Shown here: one piece after another, positions 28,400 to 36,807 of the stretch | How the letters are laid out: each line of letters starts with the position of its first letter | Numbering within the stretch: position 1 is the first letter of the stretch | Origin: Leptospira idonii | GTDB lineage: Bacteria > Spirochaetota > Leptospiria > Leptospirales > Leptospiraceae | Length of the DNA: 64,000 nucleotides | Assembly (NCBI RefSeq): GCF_004770995.1 | Contig: NZ_RQHW01000032.1 | Span: forward strand, 9,243-73,242 | Direction: 5' to 3' | Notes under the pieces: model-generated | Database searches by the model: none | What the model was told of the DNA's origin: nothing | The model's input: only the letters and a program-made list of their open reading frames with translations | Made by a program: the position numbers and the translations under genes

Positions 28400-29572
28400 A
28401 TGGTATTTATCGTAGAAGGAAAAAGAACCCCCTTCGGAAAATTCGGAGGAGCTCTCAAAGGTTTCAGCTCCACGGAACTAGGAGTGATTTCCGCTAAAGA
28501 AACCATTCTTAAATCGAACGTAAATCCGGAAGAAATAGAAGAAGCGATTTACGGAAATGTCATCCAAGACAGTGCGAACTCCGCTTATCTGGCAAGGCAT
28601 ATAGCCCTTCAGTCGGGAATGTCCCTCTCCTCCTCTGCCTTGAATGTAAACAGGCTTTGCGGTTCCGGATTGGAATCGATTGTATCGGGAGCTAGAAAGA
28701 TCCTCTCTCATGAAAACAATTTGATCCTTACTGGAGGAACAGAATCGATGAGCGGCGCTCCCATGGTATTAAGGAATGCTAGGTGGGGATGGAAATATGG
28801 TAATAGTCCTGTAGAAGACAGTTTGGCTCAGAGTCTCACTGACAGTTTCATTGGTCTTCCTATGGGACAAACCGCAGAAAACATCGCTTCTTTGTACGGA
28901 CTTTCCAGAGAAGAACAGGATGACTGGGCGGCAATCTCCCAATCCAGAGCGGAAGAAGCTACAAACAAAGGTTATTTGAGAGAAGAGATCGTTCCCGTTT
29001 CCATTCCCGGTAAAAAACCTTTTCTTTTGGATTCGGACGAACACATCAGAGGAAAAGCTTGTGTCGAACAACTTTCTCTTCTCCCTCCTGCCTTTACAAA
29101 GGACGGTTCCGTAACCGCAGGAAATGCTTCAGGAATCAATGACGGTGCTGCCTCGGTTCTTTTGGCTTCCGAACATTTCGTAAAAGAAAGAAACATCAAA
29201 CCGATCGCAAAAATTTTAGGTTATGCGGCGGCTGGCTGCGATCCTTCCACTATGGGATTAGGTCCGGTATTTGCCATTCCCAAAGCCTTAAAAATGGCGG
29301 GGCTCGGTTTGCAAGATATTGATCTTTTCGAAATCAATGAAGCATACAGTGCGCAAGTACTGGGAGTGATGAAAGAACTTTCCTTGGATAAAAACAAAAC
29401 CAACGTAAACGGAGGAGCGGTCGCCATCGGACATCCGCTAGGAGCCAGCGGAACCAGAGTCACACTCACTCTAGCTTACGAACTCAAAAGAAGAAACCTA
29501 AAAAGAGGAGTCGCTTCCCTTTGTATCGGAGGAGGACAAGGAATTGCGATCGTGATCGAAAATACGAATTAA
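28400..29572 (+). CDS. Acetyl-CoA acyltransferase (thiolase)
   Basis: Thiolases cleave 3-ketoacyl-CoA or condense two acyl-CoAs. The 390-residue product has the acylated Cys in NRLCGSGLESIVSG (residue ~89), the His in AIGHPLGASGTR and the C-terminal Cys in SLCIGGGQGIA. The ATG at 28400 follows AAGGAG by six bases; the frame open upstream runs through the operator and is not coding. It is probably controlled by the adjacent MarR regulator. Degradative or biosynthetic direction cannot be told. Confidence 0.93.
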   Translation: MVFIVEGKRTPFGKFGGALKGFSSTELGVISAKETILKSNVNPEEIEEAIYGNVIQDSANSAYLARHIALQSGMSLSSSALNVNRLCGSGLESIVSGARKILSHENNLILTGGTESMSGAPMVLRNARWGWKYGNSPVEDSLAQSLTDSFIGLPMGQTAENIASLYGLSREEQDDWAAISQSRAEEATNKGYLREEIVPVSIPGKKPFLLDSDEHIRGKACVEQLSLLPPAFTKDGSVTAGNASGINDGAASVLLASEHFVKERNIKPIAKILGYAAAGCDPSTMGLGPVFAIPKALKMAGLGLQDIDLFEINEAYSAQVLGVMKELSLDKNKTNVNGGAVAIGHPLGASGTRVTLTLAYELKRRNLKRGVASLCIGGGQGIAIVIENTN

Positions 29573-29578
29573 TCGGCT

Positions 29579-29608
29579 CCCGCCGGAACCGAATTCGATT
29601 TCGGCGGG
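29579..29608 (+). terminator. Hairpin after the thiolase gene
   Basis: CCCGCCG and CGGCGGG form a 7-bp GC stem directly after the thiolase stop, followed within 20 bases by TTTTT. It is consistent with an intrinsic terminator, though the T-run is displaced. Confidence 0.5.
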
Positions 29609-29644
29609 TCTAAATTCTGATTTTTCAAAAGGTGACCCCATTAC

Positions 29645-30505
29645 ATGTTTCGAATTTTTCTTCTGGCCTTTCTTTGTTTCTTCCACTTACAATGTTTCGT
29701 CTTTCGTTCTTTGGACAAACCGACTCAAACGATCCGTTTGGAAGCGGTAGACCCTTCTCAAGTTCGATTCCATTGGATCGGGCATGCAACCCTTCTCATT
29801 CAAATTTACGATAAGTGGATTTTGACAGATCCCAATTTTTCAACAAATTTAGGTTTTGTGGTTAAACGTTATGTCGAACCGGCCATTTCCCCGGAAATGA
29901 TTCCTCCTTTGGATGCTGTGGTGGTTTCACACAGCCATTTCGATCATCTGGACCAACCTTCCTTAAAATCCATTTCCATCCAAGGAAACCTTCTTGTTCC
30001 GAAAGGAGCGGGAACCTACGTCCCTTCGAAATGGGATGAAAATCTCAAGGAAATGAATCCTTGGGACTCTGTTGAAACCAGAGGAATTAAAATCACTGCC
30101 GTTCCCGCACGCCATTTCGGAGGAAGATGGCTAGTGGACAATTTCTGGGACGGTGATCCTTATACCGGTTATGTGATTGAATACAAGGATGTGACCATCT
30201 ATTTTGCGGGAGACACTGGATATCAAAAAGAGGAATTTAAGGAAATCGGAAAAAGATTCAAAATCGATGTCGCCTTACTCCCCGTAGGTCCGAGCAAAGG
30301 GCCGAATAACGCAGTTCATATCAATCCGGAAGAAGCTGCCCGCAGTTATCTGGATCTGTATGCTAAAATAATGATTCCTATGCATTACGGCACTTTTTAT
30401 AGATCCCTAGAATCGGAACTTCCCGAAATCAAAAGAGCCTTGGAACCTCTGGGAGACAAGGCAGTCCTTCTGGGAGTCGGAGAAACCTATACCTGGAAGA
30501 AGTGA
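29645..30505 (+). CDS. MBL-fold metallo-hydrolase lipoprotein
   Basis: The 286-residue product carries a lipoprotein-type signal (FLCFFHLQC, Cys 17) and a metallo-beta-lactamase domain of the NAPE-PLD/UlaG type. Motifs include FHWIGHATLLIQI, the metal motif VVSHSHFDHLD, PARHFGGR, FAGDTGYQ and the late histidine in MIPMHYGTFYR. Members cleave phosphodiesters such as N-acyl-phosphatidylethanolamine. An outer-membrane-anchored phospholipid role is an inference. Confidence 0.85.
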   Translation: MFRIFLLAFLCFFHLQCFVFRSLDKPTQTIRLEAVDPSQVRFHWIGHATLLIQIYDKWILTDPNFSTNLGFVVKRYVEPAISPEMIPPLDAVVVSHSHFDHLDQPSLKSISIQGNLLVPKGAGTYVPSKWDENLKEMNPWDSVETRGIKITAVPARHFGGRWLVDNFWDGDPYTGYVIEYKDVTIYFAGDTGYQKEEFKEIGKRFKIDVALLPVGPSKGPNNAVHINPEEAARSYLDLYAKIMIPMHYGTFYRSLESELPEIKRALEPLGDKAVLLGVGETYTWKK

Positions 30506-30609
30506 ATTTAGAACGATCCAAAATTTAAGGAATGGTATAAAATCATTTTTCACCCTCAAAAAAAAGAATGAATTCCTAGAAAGCGGGTTTCCACTGTGGG
30601 CAAAAGGAG

Positions 30610-30921
30610 ATGCAAATGATGAAAAAGATTTTTTTGATTTGTTTGGTTTTGGCCGCAGCGGAAATGTCTGCGATTTCCGAATTGGAAAAGTTGTTCCTAA
30701 AGGAAGCGGTTACACCGGAGGCAAAAAAAACGACAAAAGAATACTTCGCAAAAAGGGCTCAGGATTACAAAGATCTTGCTGTAAAGTATGAAGGTTTATC
30801 AAAACAACCTCAAGGCGGAAAAGCTGCTTCCGCAGAAGGAACTCAGAAAAAATATAAAAAACTTTCCGAAGATTCCTTAAAAGAGGCGGAAAAATACCAA
30901 GCAGAAGCAGATAAACTTTAA
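30610..30921 (+). CDS. Small exported helical protein
   Basis: I do not recognise the family. The 103-residue product has a signal peptide (about residues 1-22, MMKKIFLICLVLAAAEMSA) and a charged, Lys/Glu-rich helical mature part with repeated KxAQxYKDLAxKY-type and LKEAEKYQAEADKL segments, compatible with coiled coil. AAAGGAGA precedes the ATG. A copy of the interspersed structured repeat follows it on the same strand. Confidence 0.65.
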   Translation: MQMMKKIFLICLVLAAAEMSAISELEKLFLKEAVTPEAKKTTKEYFAKRAQDYKDLAVKYEGLSKQPQGGKAASAEGTQKKYKKLSEDSLKEAEKYQAEADKL

Positions 30922-30957
30922 TCTTCTATCCCCGCGCAAGGGATAGGCAGGGCGAAG

Positions 30958-31063
30958 GTCTTCACCTTACATCGATAATATATAGGATTGTGAGGAGGAG
31001 GTGAAGACGGGAGCGAAGCGCACCCCGAACTAGCCCGACCCCTTTTCCGCAGGAAAAAAGGGG
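30958..31063 (+). repeat. Interspersed structured repeat, copy A
   Basis: This element has three predicted hairpins. The first pairs GTCTTCACCT (30958-30967) with AGGTGAAGAC (30999-31008). The central one is CGGGAGCGAAGCGCACCCCG, in which CGGG-A-GCG pairs with CGC-A-CCCG. The third pairs CCCCTTTTCC (31039-31048) with the run ending GGGG at 31063. The core between (GAGCGNAGCGCACCCCGAA, then AGCCCGACCCC) recurs at 58072-58156 and 58670-58752. Confidence 0.7.
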
Positions 31064-31111
31064 ATGCGCCCAGATACCGTCCGCAAGATTCTTTCTTTTC
31101 AGAGAGATCAA

Positions 31112-31840
31112 ATGGCTGAAAATGCGGTTTTTAATTGGAGCGGAGGAAAAGATTCCTCTTTAGCTCTCTATCACATTCAAAAAGACAATCGTTATAAAAT
31201 TCATTCCCTACTTACATCCGTTAATTCTTCCGCGGATAGAATCAGTATGCACGGAGTCAGAAATTCCCTTTTGGAAAAACAAGCGGAAAGTCTGGGGATT
31301 CCTTTGGACAAGATTCTTCTGCCGGAACATCCGAATATGCAAACTTACGAATCTATTATGAAAGACAAGATGGATGAATTATCCGGGAAAGGAATCGATC
31401 ATTCCGTTTTCGGGGATATCTTTCTGGAAGATTTGAAAAAATACAGAGAAGATCAACTTCATAAAATAGGCTGGAAGGCGGTGTTTCCTCTTTGGAAAAG
31501 AGATACGAAAGAACTTATTTCCGAATTTATTGATCTAGGATTTAAAGCGGTTTTAGTTTGTGTGAACGATCGTTATTTGGATGTTTCTTTTGCAGGAAGG
31601 GAAATCGACAGGGAGCTTTTGAAAGATCTTCCCGAAGGAGTGGATCCTTGCGGTGAAAACGGAGAGTATCATTCTTTCGTTTATGACGGCCCTATCTTTA
31701 AGAATCGGATTTTGTTCGAACAGGGAGAGACCGTTTATAAAACCTATCCGGCGCCTTCTTCTTCGAACGACGATTGTTTCCAACCTCCGTCCGAAGAAAA
31801 ACAGCCGGGTTTTTATTTCAAAGACCTAGTTCTTCGTTGA
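31112..31840 (+). CDS. Diphthine-ammonia-ligase-like ATP pyrophosphatase
   Basis: The 242-residue protein has the PP-loop NWSGGKDSSLALYHI near its N-terminus and the family motifs MHGVRNSLLEKQAESLG, VFGDIFLEDLKKYREDQL and VDPCGENGEYHSFVYDGP. These match the ATP pyrophosphatase family that includes eukaryotic diphthine-ammonia ligase; bacteria lack diphthamide, so the substrate is unknown. I take the ATG at 31112, because the frame upstream (from 31064) reads out of the interspersed repeat. Its end overlaps the convergent creD end by 15 bases. Confidence 0.85.
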   Translation: MAENAVFNWSGGKDSSLALYHIQKDNRYKIHSLLTSVNSSADRISMHGVRNSLLEKQAESLGIPLDKILLPEHPNMQTYESIMKDKMDELSGKGIDHSVFGDIFLEDLKKYREDQLHKIGWKAVFPLWKRDTKELISEFIDLGFKAVLVCVNDRYLDVSFAGREIDRELLKDLPEGVDPCGENGEYHSFVYDGPIFKNRILFEQGETVYKTYPAPSSSNDDCFQPPSEEKQPGFYFKDLVLR

Positions 31841-33169
31841 ATTTTCGTTCGGTTTTCCGAATGCATACCAGTCCACTTTTCTAGTGAAGTGCATTACGAT
31901 TCCCAGAACGACGAACAATGCGACCGAGCCCAAAAGAAGTGCCTGGTCTTCCGAAGAAAGTATGACATAAAGGAAACCGTACAGACCCGAATAGTAGATT
32001 CCCGTTAAAATTCCTTTTTTCGAATTCTTTAATACGGAAGCGGAATAATACCCGATTAACAAAGATACGGCGATTGAAGCGGCGGTATATGCTCCCGTAA
32101 AACCGATATGTTCGGAAAAGGAAAGATTCAGTATATAAAACACCACCATTGCAGAACCTATCAGCAAGTATTGAATGGGGTGGAGGATCACCCCTCCGAA
32201 CACTTCCATGAGAAAGAACAATGTGAAACTTGTGATTAGAATCAAAATTCCGTATTTCACTGATCTTTCCGTTTTTAGGTAATGGTCTGTCGGTGTGATG
32301 AGTTTGACTCCGTTTTTAGAAGAGTCGATGGATTCGGAAATACTTCCGTCCATATAGGTGATGACCTGAGGATAATTTCTTCCGAAGTAGGAGGAATCCC
32401 AAGTGGAATCAAATCCTTGTTCGGTGATATTTCTATCTCTAGGAAGCGAATTTCCGTCGAAAGAAGGATCTTTCCAATCGGCGGAAAGTTGAAAGCTACT
32501 GTTTTTTCCAGTGGGAACGAAATGAAAGGATTGAGATCCTTTTAGATCGAATCGGATCTGAAATTTTTTATTTACTTCCGAATCTTCCCAAGATACGGGA
32601 GTATGAAGTCCTGTGCCGAAGTACCCAGTAGAAGCTCCTCCCGGCAGAAATATTTTTTCCTTTCCTCCCCAATTCAATTTCACTTCACTTCCGATTCCTT
32701 TCACATCGGATACGGATAACACAAGTGCGGCGTCATCCCAATATACATAACTTGTATCTTTGGGAAAATCGGAAAGAGCGGGTGTTTTGAATTTGCCTTC
32801 CAAATTAAGATCGGATTTGTACAATACGGCTTCATAGATTCCCCTTTTTCTCAGTTCTGTCTGCAGATCCGCTTTCATTCTTACATCTTCCGGAAGAAAA
32901 TATGCATAATGAGTCACATAGTCCCAGGATTGTTTTTTAGAGCTTTGGTCGGAAACAGGAATTTTTAGATTATAAGGAATCACCAAAAAAGGCCCTGCCA
33001 CTACTTGGTTTCCTCCCCATTTCGAACTGATTTCCAAAGCTGCGTTTTCGGCTGTTAGTTTTCGATCATAAATCAGATTTTGGATCATCGAGAGAGGGAT
33101 CAAAAAACAAAGGATCATCACTCCCAGGATCACCAAACGAAGATTTACGGATGATTGGATTTTAGTCAT
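31826..33169 (-). CDS. creD: Inner-membrane protein CreD
   Basis: CreD is an inner-membrane protein regulated by CreBC in other bacteria, linked to envelope integrity and beta-lactam response. The 447-residue product has an N-terminal membrane segment, a large extracytoplasmic part (motifs AALEISSKWGGNQVVAGP, VPYN-type VIPYNLKIPV) and several C-terminal membrane helices (KYGILILITSFTLFFLMEVF, LLIGYYSASVLKN), as in CreD. It lies downstream of a SpoIIE phosphatase gene rather than right behind creC. A CreB-tag-like repeat precedes it. Confidence 0.9.
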   Translation of the reverse strand: MTKIQSSVNLRLVILGVMILCFLIPLSMIQNLIYDRKLTAENAALEISSKWGGNQVVAGPFLVIPYNLKIPVSDQSSKKQSWDYVTHYAYFLPEDVRMKADLQTELRKRGIYEAVLYKSDLNLEGKFKTPALSDFPKDTSYVYWDDAALVLSVSDVKGIGSEVKLNWGGKEKIFLPGGASTGYFGTGLHTPVSWEDSEVNKKFQIRFDLKGSQSFHFVPTGKNSSFQLSADWKDPSFDGNSLPRDRNITEQGFDSTWDSSYFGRNYPQVITYMDGSISESIDSSKNGVKLITPTDHYLKTERSVKYGILILITSFTLFFLMEVFGGVILHPIQYLLIGSAMVVFYILNLSFSEHIGFTGAYTAASIAVSLLIGYYSASVLKNSKKGILTGIYYSGLYGFLYVILSSEDQALLLGSVALFVVLGIVMHFTRKVDWYAFGKPNENSTKN

Positions 33170-33206
33170 ATTTTTCTCCTGTTAGAGAAAAGTATGCCTC
33201 AGGTTC

Positions 33207-33244
33207 GTGAGATAAAAATGTGCGGTTTGTGAGGATTGTGTGAG
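33207..33244 (-). promoter_or_regulatory. CreB-tag-like phased repeat upstream of creD
   Basis: On the minus strand CTCAC-N6-CTCAC (33229-33244) sits upstream of creD, with a third CTCAC exactly two 11-base steps further down (33207-33211). The E. coli CreB binding tag is TTCAC-N6-TTCAC, so spacing is identical and four of five bases match. The position upstream of creD fits activation by CreB. Confidence 0.6.
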
Positions 33245-33259
33245 GAAAAGAAAAACCGT

Positions 33260-34534
33260 TTAAAATTGGATACAAAGAAGAGTCATATCGTCAGATTTGA
33301 AATGGTTCGAATGAAGCTTTACATTCTCAGTAAGTTGGGAAATCAGATTTTGGGTATTAAAATTATGCATAGTAAGAATCCATTCTTTAAGTCTGGCCCA
33401 CCCCAACTGCTCCAGATCTCGGTTGAATATATCGAAGAAACCATCGGATACCAAAATTAGGCGATCTCCTTGTTCCAAAAAAAATTCCTTTTCTTCGCTG
33501 TTTACTGGCAGAGAAGTAAATAAAATATTCCCTTGCCCTCCTAATTCGATCAGTTCTGATTTTCTTAGTATTAAAATCGGATGATGACCGCCGAATGCAT
33601 ATCGAATGGTATTGCCTTTCAGAAAAATTCGAATATAACAGCAGGATAAAAAATATTCGATTTCACGGATTGTCTTCATTCTGGAATGAATCTCCTGCAA
33701 GGAGGAAAGCAGGTCTAGTTTCTTAGAAGCGACCGATTCAAAGACTTTGATGGACATGGCGGATATGAATGCTGCGGAAATTCCATGACCGGATACATCA
33801 GCAAAAAGAAAATCTAGATAATCGTCACCCTCATAAAACCCTATGGAATCTCCTCCTACTTCTTCGATAGGAAGATACTTCGTATGGATTTTGATTTTAT
33901 TGAATTTCGGAAATTCCTTCGGTATCAGTGAATTTTGAATTTCCCTAGCGGTTTCCAGATCAGCAGAAATTCTTTTATGAAATTTTTGCAGATCGTGTTT
34001 CGCCTCGATCAGAAGTCGATTCTCTATCTCGTATTTTCTGTTTAATGCCCTTAACTCGATCTGAGTAACTACCTGTTTAGCAAGTACTCTTAACATTTCT
34101 TCTTTTTCAGGATCAATTGTTCTTGCCACACGATCGATAACACACAAAGTGCCAATCGCATTCCCCTGTTTGGTGACAAGAGGGGCACCCATATAAAATT
34201 TGATATTCGGTTCACCTGTAACAAGAGGATTATCGAAAAATCTTCGATCCAAAGAAGTATCTGGAACAGTAAGAAGGTGATCCGGTTCCAAAATAGCATG
34301 TGCGCAGAAAGCTAAATCTCTATGAGTTTCCTGTGTAGGAAGTCCTACCCTGGATTTAAACCATTGACGATCCTCATCGATAAGACTAATCAGGGCGATG
34401 GGGGTGCCCATGATATGAGAAGCAATTTGAGTGATGTCATCGAAGTCTTTTTCACTCACGGAATCCAATATATCTAAGGATTTAAGTTCCTTTAATCGAA
34501 CTTTTTCATTTTCGGGCTTCTTTGCTGATTCCAA
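33260..34534 (-). CDS. GAF domain-SpoIIE-type PP2C phosphatase
   Basis: The 424-residue protein has an N-terminal GAF domain (about residues 20-165: ITQIASHIMGTPIALISLID, FCAHAILEPDHLLTVPD), a coiled-coil linker (about 170-200) and a C-terminal PP2C phosphatase of the RsbU/SpoIIE type. Metal-binding motifs are EVGGDSIGF, FADVSGHG, LVSDGFFD and SDDMTLL, all intact. RsbU-like enzymes dephosphorylate anti-sigma antagonists; no such partner gene is adjacent. It starts at a TTG. It lies between creC and creD on the same strand and may be read with them. Confidence 0.88.
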   Translation of the reverse strand: MESAKKPENEKVRLKELKSLDILDSVSEKDFDDITQIASHIMGTPIALISLIDEDRQWFKSRVGLPTQETHRDLAFCAHAILEPDHLLTVPDTSLDRRFFDNPLVTGEPNIKFYMGAPLVTKQGNAIGTLCVIDRVARTIDPEKEEMLRVLAKQVVTQIELRALNRKYEIENRLLIEAKHDLQKFHKRISADLETAREIQNSLIPKEFPKFNKIKIHTKYLPIEEVGGDSIGFYEGDDYLDFLFADVSGHGISAAFISAMSIKVFESVASKKLDLLSSLQEIHSRMKTIREIEYFLSCCYIRIFLKGNTIRYAFGGHHPILILRKSELIELGGQGNILFTSLPVNSEEKEFFLEQGDRLILVSDGFFDIFNRDLEQLGWARLKEWILTMHNFNTQNLISQLTENVKLHSNHFKSDDMTLLCIQF

Positions 34535-34600
34535 AATTCGGTTCTCTAGGGGAGTACCATGATTGGAATCATTTTAAATATTGCGAATCTTTTTCAATGA

Positions 34601-36054
34601 TCACAATTTAAGTTGCCCAAGAAAGATAAAACGAGCGGACACTCCCTTCCCTGCTCTATTTTCCACGCGGATTTCCGCTCCATGCAAAACTGCCACTTGT
34701 TTCACAAAACTGAGACCCAACCCGGAACTTTTTTTTCCTGAATCGGGTCTTGGCAGAGAATAAAAACGATCAAAGATTTTAGAAAGAGCGTAGCCAGGAA
34801 TTCCTTCCCCTTCGTCAAGAACGGTGCAAACGGGAACTCCTTCTTCCTCTTTCGTTTGGATTTGAACGGTAGAGCCGGAAGGAGAAAATTCGAGAGCATT
34901 CTGAATTAGATTTCGCAAAGCAAGTGTTAAAAAAAAACGATTCGCTTTCACGAACAAAGGTTCTCCTAGTATTTCCAGCCGGATGTTTTTTTTCTCCGAT
35001 AGATCGGAAAAGGAAGATTTGATTTCATCAGCTAATGCAAACAAATTGATGTTTGCCTCCATTTCCAACTCCCAAGTTCCTTCCAAAGAGGAAAGATCCA
35101 GAAGTTTTTCGATGATGGACTGGATTCTTTTTCCTTCCGTTTGGATGTTTCCTATGAGTGTTTGTTTTCTTTCCGGATTGGATTCCAACAACTCCGCAGA
35201 TGCTAGTATCGAAGACAAAGGACTTTTGATTTCATGCGTCAATGTTTGGATGTAGTTTTCTATGTATTCTTTTCCTTCCAACTCACGGATCAAACCGTCC
35301 ATTTCCCTTCCCAACTCTCCTATTTCTTTGATTCCAATTTTGGGAAAAGAAGGTCTATTTCCGGAACGAAGCTCAGAGACATATCTGGAAAGCCTGCGGA
35401 TAGGATGGAACACCAAATAGGCGAGAATCGTAAAGACTAGAGAAATCACCACAGCCACGAAAATACTGATCTGCCAAAACTTTTCCTTTGCCAATTCGAT
35501 AAAAGGAAGAAGCGCAATCTTAGGCTTCACTACAGTGAGAACCGCTGAGATTTTTCCTTTATAAAACACCGGGGCTGCGACGAAGATAGCGCCTTCTTTT
35601 TCAGGATCCAAAAGTTTAGAAGACCTAGCTCCGTATTTCCCCTGTAAGGTGAGAAGAACGTCGTTGTATCTGGAATAATCCAGTCCCTTTCTGTATCCTT
35701 CGGAATCATAGATCACAATTCCTTTCGCATCCGTAACATAAATTTGAAGATCCACTCTCGTTTTGGTTTGGCTGTAAATTTTTGCCTGTAAGGAACGATC
35801 CTTCGTTTTCTCAAAAACGGGATTTAGGATTTGAAACACCTGCGTTTCCAAAAGATTAGGTTCGGAGATATTTCGTAGAGAGGAGATTTTATCTTCCACT
35901 AAGGAAGCGAAAAGATGAGCCGTATCGTTGACAGACTCTTCCACTGTCTCCATATAACGGGGGCGGATGGAGTCTTCCGTTCGATCGATTAAATAATAGA
36001 AACCGATTCCTAAGACAAAAAAAAACCGATGACAATTCGAATCCAAAGACTCAT
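34601..36054 (-). CDS. creC: Sensor histidine kinase CreC (apparent frameshift)
   Basis: CreC is the membrane sensor partner of CreB. The protein has an extracytoplasmic domain (about 25-185, VESVNDTAHLFASLVEDKI as in CreC), a second membrane segment (ISIFVAVVISLVFTILAYL), HAMP-like linker, HisKA (TLTHEIKSPLSS) and HATPase (NLIQNALEFSP, DEGEGIPGY, GLGLSFVKQ). The natural ATG at 36054 overlaps the creB stop (ATGA) and reads MSLWIRIVIGFFL, then stops. The rest is in another frame, joined at a run of nine T at 36017-36025. One extra T would give MSLWIRIVIGFFFVLG and a full first membrane helix. As read, only a TTG at 36046 opens the long frame. Confidence 0.85.
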
Positions 36055-36728
36055 ATTTTTTCCTTCAACCCGTAACCTTCTCCCCTTCTCGTTTCGATGG
36101 GATCAAAGTCCTTTTGAATTTCTTTGAAGCGGGAACGTATGTTTTTGATCACAGTGTCCACGGCGCGGTCGAAACTATCTTCAGGTTCCGTCCAAACATT
36201 GTCCATGATTTCTTCTCTGGAAAAAATTCTCCCGGGATATTTAAAAAACAAAGCCAAAGTTTTATATTCGTAAGGAGAAAGAGAAAGAGACTGCCCTGCA
36301 AAGAAGATCAATTTTTTAGAAACATCGATTCTAAGTAAAGATTCGTCCGATTTCTCTTTTTTATCGGTTCGTCTGAGAACCGCTTTGATGCGGGCGATCA
36401 GTTCCCTGGGACTGAAAGGTTTGACTACGTAATCATCCGCTCCTAACTCCAGTCCCAATACTTTATCGATTTCGGAAGATCTTGCGGTAAGTAAAATTAC
36501 GGGAGTTTGGTGGTCTTTTCTGATTGATTTTAAGACCTCGAAACCGCTTTGGTCGGGAAGCCCTAAATCCAAAAGGATGAGATGGGGATTTTTCGAAAGA
36601 GAAAGTAAACCTGCTTCTCCCGTCATTGCGGAAAAAGAAAGATAACCCTCTTCTTCCAAAGCGATTTGAAGAGTGGAAAGAATTCCAGGTTCGTCTTCAA
36701 TGATTAGAATGCGATCCTTCTCTTTCAT
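36051..36728 (-). CDS. creB: Response regulator CreB
   Basis: The 225-residue OmpR-type regulator has a receiver domain with phospho-acceptor Asp54 (LILLDLGLPDQSGF), conserved Thr and Lys (LLTARS, GADDYVVKPFSPREL), and a winged-helix DNA-binding domain (SLSPYEYKTLALFFKYPG, DNVWTEPEDSFDRAVDTVI, RRGEGYGL). It precedes creC with a 4-base overlap, the CreBC order. A CreB-tag-like repeat stands before creD at 33207-33244 but not before creB. Confidence 0.9.
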   Translation of the reverse strand: MKEKDRILIIEDEPGILSTLQIALEEEGYLSFSAMTGEAGLLSLSKNPHLILLDLGLPDQSGFEVLKSIRKDHQTPVILLTARSSEIDKVLGLELGADDYVVKPFSPRELIARIKAVLRRTDKKEKSDESLLRIDVSKKLIFFAGQSLSLSPYEYKTLALFFKYPGRIFSREEIMDNVWTEPEDSFDRAVDTVIKNIRSRFKEIQKDFDPIETRRGEGYGLKEKI

Positions 36729-36807
36729 TATTAGGAAGGATTCGAAACCCGTTTATTTTAAGCAAGCATTCCCGGCAACTTTCAGTGTCCGGAAAATCAA
36801 GTTTTGA

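Noticed and set aside
31064..31111. Longer N-terminus for the ATP-pyrophosphatase gene
   Set aside because: The extra 16 codons read out of the interspersed repeat and precede an ATG with a plausible ribosome-binding site right before the PP-loop.
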